22,661 nt of DNA, from positions 1-22,661 of the forward strand of contig JALOLN010000011.1 of NCBI GenBank assembly GCA_025455945.1. The letters run 5' to 3'. The stretch's first letter is position 1, and the number at the start of each line of letters is the position of its first letter. The notes under the pieces are model-generated. The model made no database searches and was not told the DNA's origin. It worked only from the letters and a program-made list of their open reading frames with translations. Shown in pieces: positions 7,084-13,973 of the stretch. Made by a program: the position numbers and the translations under genes. This DNA is from Actinomycetes bacterium (GTDB lineage Bacteria; Actinomycetota; Actinomycetes; Prado026).

Positions 7084-8004
7084 GTGAGCGACCCGCTGCC
7101 CGGGGTCGTGGCCCGGCCGCCGACGCGCGACCTGTGGCTCATGACGGTCGGCGTCGTGGCGATCTCCACCTCCGCCCCGCTCATCGCGGCGACGGCGGCT
7201 CCGGCACTGGCCATCGCGTTCTGGCGCAACGCCTTCGCCGTGCTCGCCATCGGGCCGGTCGTCGCGCTGCGCCGCCGGCACGAGCTCACCGGGCTGAGCC
7301 GGCGCGAGCGGCGGCTGTCCGCTGTCGCGGGGGGCCTGCTGGCACTGCACTTCGCCACCTGGGTGCCGTCGGTGACGATGACGACGGTGGCCTCCTCGAC
7401 CGCGCTGGTCGCCGTCCAGCCGGTGTGGGCCGCCCTGATCGCGCGGGCGAGGGGCCAGCACATCCCGTCGCGGGCCTGGCTCGGCATGGCGCTGGCCTTC
7501 AGCGGGGTGCTCGTCATCACCGGCGTGGACGTCACGCTGTCGACGGAAGCGTTCGTGGGCGACCTGCTCGCGCTCGTCGGCGGCTTCTTCGCCGCCGCCT
7601 ACGTGTCGGTCGGCGCCGAGGTGCGGCGCAGCGTCAGCACCACCACGTACACCGCGGTGGCCTACGGCGTCTGCGCGGTGCTGCTGCTGCTCACCTGCGT
7701 CGTGGCCGGGCAGCCGCTGGGCGGGTACTCCTCGCAGACCTGGGTGCAGCTGCTCGCGCTGACCGCGGGAGCCCAGCTGCTGGGCCACTCGATCTTCAAC
7801 GCGATCCTGCGGACGACGTCGCCGACGGTGCTGAGCCTGGCGATCCTGTTCGAGATGCCGGGCGCCGCCGTCATCGCGGCACTGTGGCTGGGCCAGCTGC
7901 CCCCGGCCGGCGTGCTGCCCGCAGCCGCCCTGCTGCTCGCCGGCGTGGCCGTGGTCGTCCGATCCCAGGGCCCCGACGCGCCGCCGGCAGCCCCCGCCGA
8001 GTAG
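7084..8004 (+). CDS. EamA/DMT-superfamily membrane transporter
   Basis: A 306-residue integral membrane protein with about ten hydrophobic helices arranged as two EamA repeats. The first repeat contains AIAFWRNAFAVLAI and the second GDLLALVGGFFAAAYV, the usual helix starts in drug/metabolite exporters. SPTVLSLAILFEMPGAAVIAALWLGQ near the end is the typical EamA helix 9 to 10 region. The substrate cannot be read from the sequence. The start is the GTG 7 nt after the phzF-like stop, giving a short N-terminal tail before helix 1. Likely one transcript with the preceding gene. Confidence 0.9.
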   Translation: MSDPLPGVVARPPTRDLWLMTVGVVAISTSAPLIAATAAPALAIAFWRNAFAVLAIGPVVALRRRHELTGLSRRERRLSAVAGGLLALHFATWVPSVTMTTVASSTALVAVQPVWAALIARARGQHIPSRAWLGMALAFSGVLVITGVDVTLSTEAFVGDLLALVGGFFAAAYVSVGAEVRRSVSTTTYTAVAYGVCAVLLLLTCVVAGQPLGGYSSQTWVQLLALTAGAQLLGHSIFNAILRTTSPTVLSLAILFEMPGAAVIAALWLGQLPPAGVLPAAALLLAGVAVVVRSQGPDAPPAAPAE

Positions 8005-8007
8005 CGC

Positions 8008-8032
8008 CCCTTCTGGCAGCAAGGGACCCTTG
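8008..8032. repeat. Intergenic CCCTT/AAGGG/CCCTT inverted-repeat cluster
   Basis: CCCTT (8008-8012), AAGGG (8021-8025) and CCCTT (8027-8031) can pair in two exclusive ways; CAAGGG-A-CCCTTG (8020-8032) is itself palindromic. It lies 3 nt after the transporter stop and may end that transcript or be a dispersed intergenic repeat. No second copy is in this window. Confidence 0.4.
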
Positions 8033-8124
8033 TGGCGAATAGACCGCGGTACGGCGCCCTTCATCGGCGGGCCGCCGGCGCAGGACGGGACCCCTGGCCC
8101 TGGCGCGGGCCGCCCTCCGCGGGA

Positions 8125-8136
8125 TACTCACGGGTA
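8125..8136. promoter_or_regulatory. Candidate operator upstream of the acyl-CoA dehydrogenase gene
   Basis: TACTC-AC-GGGTA is an imperfect palindrome (4 of 5 pairs) located 26 nt before the ATG. It overlaps the only -10-like hexamer seen here (GATACT, 8123-8128). A TetR- or GntR-type fatty-acid regulator is plausible but none is identified. Confidence 0.3.
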
Positions 8137-8150
8137 ACCGATCCCACGCG

Positions 8151-8156
8151 AAGGAG
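8151..8156 (+). promoter_or_regulatory. Strong Shine-Dalgarno of the acyl-CoA dehydrogenase gene
   Basis: AAGGAG sits 5 nt before the ATG at 8162 and fixes the start codon. It is the best ribosome-binding site in the window, in contrast with the several genes here that have none. Confidence 0.75.
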
Positions 8157-8161
8157 CACCC

Positions 8162-9367
8162 ATGGGCCGGCTGGCGCAGACCGAGGGACTCAGCGACGTC
8201 CAGCAGGACATCCTGCAGGCCGTCCGGGAGTTCGTGGAGAAGGAGATCATCCCGAACGCGCAGGCACTCGAGCACGCCGACGAGTACCCGTCGGACATCG
8301 TCGAGGGCATGAAGGAGATGGGGATCTTCGGGCTGATGATCCCCGAGGAGTACGGCGGACTCGGCGAGTCGCTGCTCACCTACGCCCTGTGCGTGGAGGA
8401 GATCGCCCGTGGCTGGATGAGCGTCAGCGGCATCATCAACACCCACTTCATCGTGGCCTACATGGTCATGCAGCACGGCACCGAGGAGCAGAAGCAGGCC
8501 TACCTGCCCCGGATGGCGACCGGCGAGGTCCGCGGGGCGTTCTCGATGTCCGAGCCGGGCTGCGGCTCCGACGTGGCGGCGATCACCTCCAAGGCGGTCC
8601 GGGACGGCGACGGGTGGGTGCTCACCGGGCAGAAGATGTGGCTGACCAACGGCGGGTCCTCGACCCTGGTCGCCGTCCTCGTGCGCACCGACGAGGAGGC
8701 CGAGGAGGGCGCGTCGGTCTACCGGAAGATGTCGACGTTCCTCATCGAGAAGCCGGCCGGGTTCGGCGAGGTGCTCCCCGGTCTCACCATCCCCGGCAAG
8801 ATCGACAAGATGGGCTACAAGGGCGTCGACACCACCGAGCTGGTGATGGACGGCGTCCGGCTGCCGGAGGCGGCGCTGCTGGGCGGCCAGCCGGGCAAGG
8901 GCTTCTACCAGATGATGGACGGCGTCGAGGTCGGCCGGGTGAACGTCGCGGCGCGGGCCTGCGGTCTGGCGCAGCGGGCGTTCGAGCTGGGCATCGACTA
9001 CGCCCAGCTGCGCCGCACCTTCGGCAAGCCCATCGCCGAGCACCAGGCGGTGCTCTTCCGGCTCGCGGACATGGCCACCAAGGTCGAGGCGGCGCACGGG
9101 ATGATGGTCAAGGCCGCCCGGAAGAAGGACTCCGGCGAGCGCAACGACCTCGAGGCGGGCATGGCCAAGTACCTCGCCAGCGAGTACTGCCGGGAGGTCG
9201 TCGAGGACTCGTTCCGCATCCACGGCGGGTACGGCTACTCCAAGGAGTACGAGATCGAGCGGCTCTACCGCGAGGCCCCGATGCTCCTCATCGGCGAGGG
9301 GACGGCCGACATCCAGCGCATGATCATCGGCCGCCGGCTGCTCGAGGACTACAAGCTGCGCACCTGA
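8162..9367 (+). CDS. Acyl-CoA dehydrogenase (FAD-dependent)
   Basis: A 401-residue enzyme that oxidises an acyl-CoA to the 2-enoyl-CoA, passing electrons to ETF. The N-terminal helical domain contains GLMIPEEYGGLG; the FAD-binding signature AFSMSEPGCGSDVAA is at about 137-151 and is followed by GWVLTGQKMWLTNGG. The C-terminal domain has QLRRTFGKPIAEHQAV and RIHGGYGYSKEYEIERLYREAP. The catalytic-base position is Glu379 in GEGTADIQRMIIGR. Substrate chain length is not readable. It stands alone, with its own promoter region and an excellent Shine-Dalgarno; a MaoC hydratase and an alcohol dehydrogenase lie 3-4 kb away but are not in its operon. Length is normal for the family. Confidence 0.95.
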   Translation: MGRLAQTEGLSDVQQDILQAVREFVEKEIIPNAQALEHADEYPSDIVEGMKEMGIFGLMIPEEYGGLGESLLTYALCVEEIARGWMSVSGIINTHFIVAYMVMQHGTEEQKQAYLPRMATGEVRGAFSMSEPGCGSDVAAITSKAVRDGDGWVLTGQKMWLTNGGSSTLVAVLVRTDEEAEEGASVYRKMSTFLIEKPAGFGEVLPGLTIPGKIDKMGYKGVDTTELVMDGVRLPEAALLGGQPGKGFYQMMDGVEVGRVNVAARACGLAQRAFELGIDYAQLRRTFGKPIAEHQAVLFRLADMATKVEAAHGMMVKAARKKDSGERNDLEAGMAKYLASEYCREVVEDSFRIHGGYGYSKEYEIERLYREAPMLLIGEGTADIQRMIIGRRLLEDYKLRT

Positions 9368-9372
9368 CAGTG

Positions 9373-9419
9373 CGAGGATCACCTCGACGTGCCGCCGTCG
9401 TCCCGCACGTCGAGGAGGT
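9373..9419 (+). promoter_or_regulatory. Alternative RNA hairpins covering the stress-protein Shine-Dalgarno
   Basis: Arm A CGAGG (9373-9377) pairs with arm B CCTCG (9382-9386) across an ATCA loop. Arm B extended (9382-9392, CCTCGACGTGC) pairs perfectly over 11 bp with arm C (9405-9415, GCACGTCGAGG). The Shine-Dalgarno GAGGAGGT is 9412-9419, so A:B leaves it free while B:C hides its first half. The 11-bp hairpin could also be a terminator for the preceding gene. Pairings were read by eye and not folded. Confidence 0.5.
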
Positions 9420-9424
9420 CCGCG

Positions 9425-9919
9425 ATGCCCCTGCCCGGTGACCAGGGTCTGCTGCGCCCGCGCGCGTCCGGCGAGGTCGTCGCCACCTACCCGACGTACG
9501 CGGAGGCGCAGCGGGCCGTCGACCATCTCTCCGACGCGAGGTTCCCGGTCGAGTCCCTGACCATCGTCGGTTCGGACCTGCGGCTGGTGGAGACCGTGCT
9601 CGGCCGGATGAGCTGGGGTCGGGCCGCCCTCGGCGGGCTGGCCTCCGGGGCCTGGTTCGGGCTCTTCGTCGGCTTGCTGCTCGGGCTGTTCGCGTCGTCC
9701 ACGCAGGGGTGGTTCTCCCTCATGCTGTGGGGCCTGTTCTACGGCGCGCTGTTCGGCGTGGTGTTCGGCCTGGTCTCGTACGCCTTCACCGGCGGCCGGC
9801 GCGACTTCGTCTCCACGCAGTCGCTCGTCGCCGGCAGCTACGCCGTGCTCGCCACGCCCGAGCAGGCCGCCCCCGCGCGGGCGCTCCTCGCCGACCTGCC
9901 CTCGGGCGCCGGGTCGTAG
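9425..9919 (+). CDS. General stress protein, GSP17M/YflT-like, with two membrane helices
   Basis: A 164-residue small membrane protein. The N-terminal part (about 16-60) is a soluble alpha/beta domain with the family start VVATYPTYAEAQRAVDHLSD and the following VESLTIVG. Two hydrophobic helices (about 67-90 and 96-120) are glycine-rich with GxxxG spacing. The C-terminal tail repeats a short beta-like element (GSYAVLATPEQAAPARALL). This is the common actinobacterial form annotated as general stress protein; its biochemical role is unknown. The ATG at 9425 is fixed by GAGGAGGT (9412-9419) with 5-nt spacing. Expression may be controlled by the hairpins just upstream. It follows the acyl-CoA dehydrogenase by 57 nt. 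Confidence 0.85.
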   Translation: MPLPGDQGLLRPRASGEVVATYPTYAEAQRAVDHLSDARFPVESLTIVGSDLRLVETVLGRMSWGRAALGGLASGAWFGLFVGLLLGLFASSTQGWFSLMLWGLFYGALFGVVFGLVSYAFTGGRRDFVSTQSLVAGSYAVLATPEQAAPARALLADLPSGAGS

Positions 9920-9930
9920 CGACGGCGCCG

Positions 9931-10953
9931 CTGCTCGCCGGCCACCTCCGGGCCCAGGCCGCAGTCTGCGCCGCGCACGGGTCGCCCCTGTACGCCCGGC
10001 TGTGCGAGCACCTCGCGGACGACGTGGCGGCCGGGGGCACTGCCGCCGTCCTGCTCGACCGCTGGGCGGGCGTGGACCGGCGGACGCTCGACCGTGAGGT
10101 CCCCGGCATCCGGCTGCTCGGCGGGGTGCACCGGCTGGTCCTGTCCCGCCGCGCCCCCGAGCTGGCGCTGTTCTACCCGAGCGTCGGCGGCACGGCGGAC
10201 CCCCGCGGGATCGGCCCAGCACTCGGCCGCGTGCTGGTGGAGCACGGCGCCGACCTGCGGGGCGGCCTGGGCCAGGCCCCGCAGACCAACGAGGTGGGGC
10301 GGGCCGGCCCGCTGCTCGGCGGGTTGATGGCGGTCGCGGCTCACACCGGCGGCCTACCGGTGCGGCTGGTCGAGATGGGGGCCAGCGCGGGGCTGAACCT
10401 GCGGGCGGACCATCTGCCCGTCGGCCCGGGTCGGGTGGTGGACACCCCGCTGCCCGACGTCGGCGCCGCTGCACCTCCGGTGATCGACCGGTGGGGCGGC
10501 GACGTCGCGCCGGTCGACCCCACCACCGACGACGGCCGGCTGCTGCTCTCGTCGTACGTGTGGCCGGACGACCTCGTGCGGTTCGCCCGGCTGCGCATCG
10601 CCCTCGACGTCGCACGCCGGGTGCCGGCGCCGGTGCTGCGCGTCGGTGCCGGGGAGCTGGTGGCCAGGCTGCAGCTGCGGCCGGGCACGGTCACCGTGCT
10701 GTGGCACTCGGTGATGTGGCAGTACGTCGCGGAGCGAGAGCGGTCGGTCGTGCGGTCCCACCTGGCCCGGTTGGGGGCCGAGGCGACCCCCGAGGCGCCC
10801 TTCGCCCATCTGCGGTTCGAGCCGCAGCCGGCCGGCGCCGGCCGGGCGGTCTTCCTCGTCCGGCTCACCACCTGGCCGGACGGCGGCGACGTCGTTCTCG
10901 GGCACGCGCCCCCGCACGGCGTCCCCGTGGTGTGGGATGGGTGCCATGGCTGA
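9931..10953 (+). CDS. DUF2332-family protein, start codon uncertain
   Basis: About 340 residues matching the DUF2332 family of unknown function. Recognisable parts are the N-terminal HGSPLYARLCEHLADD, then YPSVGG, the central LVEMGASAGLNLRAD (glycine-rich, reminiscent of a nucleotide- or SAM-binding loop), the aromatic segment SSYVWPDDLVRFARLR, and VTVLWHSVMWQYV. The domain begins right after the stress-protein stop, but the frame has no ATG, GTG or TTG near there. The nearest upstream GTG/ATG (9727 and 9709) lie deep inside the previous gene, and the next GTG (10024) would cut into the domain. CTG at 9931 is the best placed permitted start. It overlaps the GH1 gene by 8 nt, so translation is probably coupled. 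Confidence 0.7.
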   Translation: MLAGHLRAQAAVCAAHGSPLYARLCEHLADDVAAGGTAAVLLDRWAGVDRRTLDREVPGIRLLGGVHRLVLSRRAPELALFYPSVGGTADPRGIGPALGRVLVEHGADLRGGLGQAPQTNEVGRAGPLLGGLMAVAAHTGGLPVRLVEMGASAGLNLRADHLPVGPGRVVDTPLPDVGAAAPPVIDRWGGDVAPVDPTTDDGRLLLSSYVWPDDLVRFARLRIALDVARRVPAPVLRVGAGELVARLQLRPGTVTVLWHSVMWQYVAERERSVVRSHLARLGAEATPEAPFAHLRFEPQPAGAGRAVFLVRLTTWPDGGDVVLGHAPPHGVPVVWDGCHG

Positions 10954-12193
10954 TCCGTTCCTCTGGGGTACTGCGACCGCTGCGCACCAGGTGGAGGGCG
11001 GGAACATCCACAACGACTGGTGGCGGTTCGAGCAGGAGCCGGGCCGCATCGCGGGGGGAGACCGCAGCGGCGCAGCCGCCGACCACTGGAACCGGGTGGC
11101 TCATGACGTGGGGCTGATGACCGCGCTCGGGGCCAACGCGTACCGGTTCTCGGTCGAGTGGTCCAGGGTCGAGCCCACCGAGGGCCGCTGGGACGACGCG
11201 GCGTGGGACCACTACGTCGACGAGGTCGCGCAGCTGCGGGCCGCGGGTGTCGTGCCGATGGCCACCCTGCTCCACTTCACGCTGCCGGCCTGGCTGGCGG
11301 ACCGCGGCGGGCTGCTCGCGACGGACTTCCCCGACGTGTTCGCCCGGTTCGCCGCCGAGGCGGCCACCCGGCTGTCCGACGTGCGGTGGTGGGTGACCAT
11401 CAACGAGCCCAACGTCGTCATGGTCCTCGGCTATGTCGAGGGCGTGTTCCCGCCCGCCGTCCGAGACCCGCGGCTGGCGGTCCGGGCCGCCGTGGCGCAG
11501 CTGCGCGGGCACGGTGCCGCGTCCGTGGCGGTGCGGCGGGTGCTGCCCGACGCGCGCATCGGCCTGGCCCACCACCTCGCGGACCTGCAGCCGAAGAACC
11601 CGGCCAACCCGGTGGACCGGCTGGTGACCGGGCAGTCCGCGCAGCTGTTCAACTGGGCGTTCCAGGACGCCGTCACGCACGGTCGGATCCGGCTGCGCAC
11701 GGCGGGGTTCCCCTCCGTCGACGTCGAGGCCCCCGAGCTGCTCGGCTCGACGGACTTCTTCGGGCTGAACTACTACAACCGGTACCTGATCTCCTTCGCC
11801 CCGCGCACCCCGGCCAAGGTCGCCTGGGAGTACGGCGACGGCCCGAAGACCGACATGGGCTACGAGGTGTACCCGGCCGGGTTCGAGCGTGTCCTCCGAG
11901 CCGCGTGGGAGCGCTACCGGCTGCCCGTCGTGGTCACGGAGAACGGGGTCGCCGACGACAGCGAGTGGGTCCGCCCGGCGGCGCTGAAGTGGCACGTCGA
12001 GGCGATGCGCGCGGCGATGGCCGCGGGGGTGCCGGTGCTCGGCTACTTCTACTGGTCGCTGCTGGACAACTTCGAGTGGGCCGAGGGGTACGCCAAGCGG
12101 TTCGGCCTGTACCGGGTCGACTACGCCACCCAGGAGCGGCACCCGACGGCGGCCTGCGAGCTGTTCCGCGCCTACGCCACCGGGCAGGCCTGA
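10946..12193 (+). CDS. Family GH1 beta-glucosidase
   Basis: A 415-residue retaining glycoside hydrolase with a (beta/alpha)8 barrel. The N-terminus FLWGTATAAHQVEGG is the GH1 signature. The acid/base is Glu154 in TINEPN and the nucleophile is Glu332 in VTENGVAD; FYWSLLDNFEWAEGYAKRFGL is the conserved C-terminal aglycone/glycone-site segment. It has no signal peptide and so is cytoplasmic. Length is slightly short against the usual 440-480, with compact loops. The ATG at 10946 overlaps the DUF2332 stop; an ATG three codons earlier (10937) is equally possible. The aryl- versus cello-oligosaccharide preference cannot be read. It converges on the alcohol dehydrogenase gene with a large hairpin between. 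Confidence 0.93.
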   Translation: MADPFLWGTATAAHQVEGGNIHNDWWRFEQEPGRIAGGDRSGAAADHWNRVAHDVGLMTALGANAYRFSVEWSRVEPTEGRWDDAAWDHYVDEVAQLRAAGVVPMATLLHFTLPAWLADRGGLLATDFPDVFARFAAEAATRLSDVRWWVTINEPNVVMVLGYVEGVFPPAVRDPRLAVRAAVAQLRGHGAASVAVRRVLPDARIGLAHHLADLQPKNPANPVDRLVTGQSAQLFNWAFQDAVTHGRIRLRTAGFPSVDVEAPELLGSTDFFGLNYYNRYLISFAPRTPAKVAWEYGDGPKTDMGYEVYPAGFERVLRAAWERYRLPVVVTENGVADDSEWVRPAALKWHVEAMRAAMAAGVPVLGYFYWSLLDNFEWAEGYAKRFGLYRVDYATQERHPTAACELFRAYATGQA

Positions 12194-12235
12194 TGCACCG
12201 TCGTCCCGGCCCTCGTCCCTCAGTCCCCAACCGCT

Positions 12236-12300
12236 GCGTTGATCATCGGCCTTTCGGGCTCCTGGTGACCGGTTGAGCCCGATCAGGCGATGATCAACGC
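12236..12300. repeat. 65-nt long hairpin (REP-like or bidirectional terminator)
   Basis: A perfect 13-bp outer stem (GCGTTGATCATCG, 12236-12248, with CGATGATCAACGC, 12288-12300) and a 7-bp inner stem (TCGGGCT, 12254-12260, with AGCCCGA, 12276-12282) enclose a 15-nt loop. The element is less GC-rich than its surroundings. It sits between convergent genes and contains the stop codon of the alcohol dehydrogenase. The long branched form looks like a dispersed repetitive element and not a plain terminator. Confidence 0.7.
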
Positions 12301-13331
12301 GGGGAGGGGGGCGGGGGGAGGGGCGGGGGGAGGGTGCAGTCGAGGACGAACGCGCCTGACACGTCCCCGGCCTCGAGCCGGACGAGTGCGGTACTCGCCT
12401 CGGCGAGCGGCAGCACCTCGTACCGGGTCCGCACCGGGACCTGCGGGACGAGGTCGAGGAACTCGTGGACGTCGTCCCGGGTGACGTTGGCGACCGAGCG
12501 GAGCTGCCGCTCCCACCACAGCGTCCGGTAGGGGAAGGCGGGGATCTCGTCGAGGTGGATCGCGTTGACCGCGACGACGCCGCCACGTTCCAGGGCCTCG
12601 AGGGCGCGCACCACCACTGACCCCACTGGGGCGAACGTCACCGCGGCGTCAAGCGGCACCGGGGGCGGCTGGTCGTAGCCACCGGCCCAGACCGCCCCCG
12701 ACGCGCGGGCGCGGTCCTGCTCGGCGGGGGAGCGGCTGGCGACGTAGACCTCACACCCCCAGTGCCGGGCCACCTGGAGGGCGAGCGTCGCGGACGCCCC
12801 GAAGCCGTACAGGCCCACCCGCATCCCTGCCGTGACGCCGGCGACCCGCAGGGCGCGGTAGCCGATCACTCCCCCGCACAGCAGGGGGGCGGCGTCCAGC
12901 GGGTCGCACCCCGCCGGCAGCGGGTGCGCGAAGTCCGCCCGGGCCGTGACGTGGGTCGCGTACCCGCCGTCGCGGTCCCATCCGGTGAAGCGGGCCTGCG
13001 CGCAGAGGTTCTCCCGGCGGGACCGGCAGAACCGGCACTCCCCGCAGGTGCCGGCGATCCAGGCCAGGCCCACCAGCTCCCCGAGCCGGGCCGCCGGGAC
13101 GCCGTCCCCGACCGCCGAGACCCGCCCGACCACCTGGTGGCCGGGGACCAGCGGCAGCAGGTGCGGCTCGAGGTCGCCCTCGACGATCTGCAGGTCGGTC
13201 CGGCACACCGCACAGGCCAGCACCTCGACGAGCAGCTCGCCGGCTCCGGGCTCGGGATCGGGCCGCTGGACGGCGTGCAGGCGGTCCGGTGCCGCTACCG
13301 GTCCCGGGGTACGCAGCTCCCACGCCCGCAC
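12294..13331 (-). CDS. Zinc-dependent alcohol dehydrogenase (MDR superfamily)
   Basis: A 345-residue medium-chain NAD(P)-dependent alcohol dehydrogenase. Catalytic zinc ligands are Cys43 (ACAVCRTDL), His65 (VPGHQVVG) and Cys152 (LLCGGVIGYRAL). The structural zinc site is Cys96, Cys99, Cys102 and Cys110. The dinucleotide-binding loop is GLYGFGASA. The GTG at 13331 starts VRAWELRTPGPV, the typical N-terminus, with GGTGGGAG about 9 nt upstream. Oddly, after the expected end (GDVSGAFVLD) there is an extra proline-rich tail ending PPPSPR, encoded by a G-run tract, and the stop codon lies inside a long hairpin. Substrate unknown; the family often handles primary alcohols and aldehydes. Divergent from the MaoC gene. 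Confidence 0.93.
   Translation of the reverse strand: MRAWELRTPGPVAAPDRLHAVQRPDPEPGAGELLVEVLACAVCRTDLQIVEGDLEPHLLPLVPGHQVVGRVSAVGDGVPAARLGELVGLAWIAGTCGECRFCRSRRENLCAQARFTGWDRDGGYATHVTARADFAHPLPAGCDPLDAAPLLCGGVIGYRALRVAGVTAGMRVGLYGFGASATLALQVARHWGCEVYVASRSPAEQDRARASGAVWAGGYDQPPPVPLDAAVTFAPVGSVVVRALEALERGGVVAVNAIHLDEIPAFPYRTLWWERQLRSVANVTRDDVHEFLDLVPQVPVRTRYEVLPLAEASTALVRLEAGDVSGAFVLDCTLPPPLPPPPSPR
12301..12334 (+). other. Strong G-quadruplex motif at the 3' end of the alcohol dehydrogenase gene
   Basis: Six runs of 3-6 guanines are separated by single A or C bases over 34 nt on the plus strand. Such spacing with 1-nt loops is the strongest class of G-quadruplex-forming sequence. The plus strand is the template strand for the alcohol dehydrogenase, whose proline-rich tail this tract encodes. 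It abuts the long hairpin. Confidence 0.8.
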
Positions 13332-13416
13332 GGGTCGATGCTCCCACCTCTCACCTGTGCCCGCCCGGCCCCACGGCGGTGGGCACCCCGGGCGTCGCAC
13401 CTGCGGGCCGGTTCGG

Positions 13417-13422
13417 CAGGAT
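13417..13422 (+). promoter_or_regulatory. Weak candidate -10 for the MaoC-domain gene
   Basis: CAGGAT keeps the key A2 and T6 of a -10 hexamer and would give a leader of about 28 nt that includes the GGAGG at 13447-13451. No -35 is recognisable in the 125-nt divergent gap. Low-weight call. Confidence 0.25.
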
Positions 13423-13456
13423 CGGGGCAGCAGCCGCGCATCTCCGGGAGGCCCCC

Positions 13457-13960
13457 ATGCAGTTCGGTCGCTACTACGAGGAGTTCGAGGTCGGGGCGAC
13501 GTACAAGCACTGGCCGGGCAAGACGGTCACCGAGTACGACGACCACCTGTTCTGCCTCATCACGATGAACCACCACCCGCTGCACATGGACGCGCACTAC
13601 GCGGCGGAGACCACCGACTTCGGCAAGAACGTCGTGGTCGGCAACTACATCTACTCGCTGCTGCTCGGCATGTCCGTGCCGGACATCAGCGGCAAGGCCA
13701 TCGCGAACCTCGAGGTCGAGTCGCTGAAGCACGTGGCGCCGACCTTCCACGGCGACACCATCTACGGCGAGACGACGGTGCTCGACAAGACCGAGTCCAA
13801 GTCCAAGGACGACCGTGGCGTGGTGTACGTCGAGACCAAGGGCTACAAGCAGGACGGCACCCTGGTGTGCGTGTTCCGACGCAAGGTCATGGTGCCGAAG
13901 CGCTCGTACGGTGACGAGCGTGGGGGCGAGCAGCCGGGCCGTCCGGTGCCGAAGGCTTGA
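13457..13960 (+). CDS. MaoC-like hot-dog (R)-enoyl-CoA hydratase/dehydratase
   Basis: A 167-residue single hot-dog-fold protein of the MaoC family, which hydrates or dehydrates acyl-CoA thioesters. The hydratase region is about 36-50: LITMNHHPLHMDAHYA. His43 is the conserved catalytic His; the Asp five residues earlier in typical R-hydratases is Asn38 here, as in the subgroup of mesaconyl- or methylmalyl-CoA-type dehydratases. SLLLGMSVPDISG and LEVESLKHVAPTFHGDTIYGET are the usual following segments. Start ATG 13457 is set by GGAGG at 13447-13451 with 5-nt spacing. Substrate unknown. It may work with a CoA-linked dicarboxylate or branched-chain pathway, but no partner lyase is next to it. DUF6758 follows after 13 nt. 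Confidence 0.9.
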   Translation: MQFGRYYEEFEVGATYKHWPGKTVTEYDDHLFCLITMNHHPLHMDAHYAAETTDFGKNVVVGNYIYSLLLGMSVPDISGKAIANLEVESLKHVAPTFHGDTIYGETTVLDKTESKSKDDRGVVYVETKGYKQDGTLVCVFRRKVMVPKRSYGDERGGEQPGRPVPKA

Positions 13961-13973
13961 CCCGGCGGCCGCG

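Noticed and set aside
9709..9930. Longer DUF2332 protein starting at ATG 9709 inside the stress-protein gene
   Set aside because: The added N-terminus is Arg-rich shadow translation of the upstream gene's membrane helix region, with no similarity to DUF2332 starts.
7871..10615. A 914-codon open frame on the minus strand across the acyl-CoA dehydrogenase, stress-protein and DUF2332 genes
   Set aside because: The translation is Arg/Gly/Pro-rich without motifs and opposes well-supported genes.
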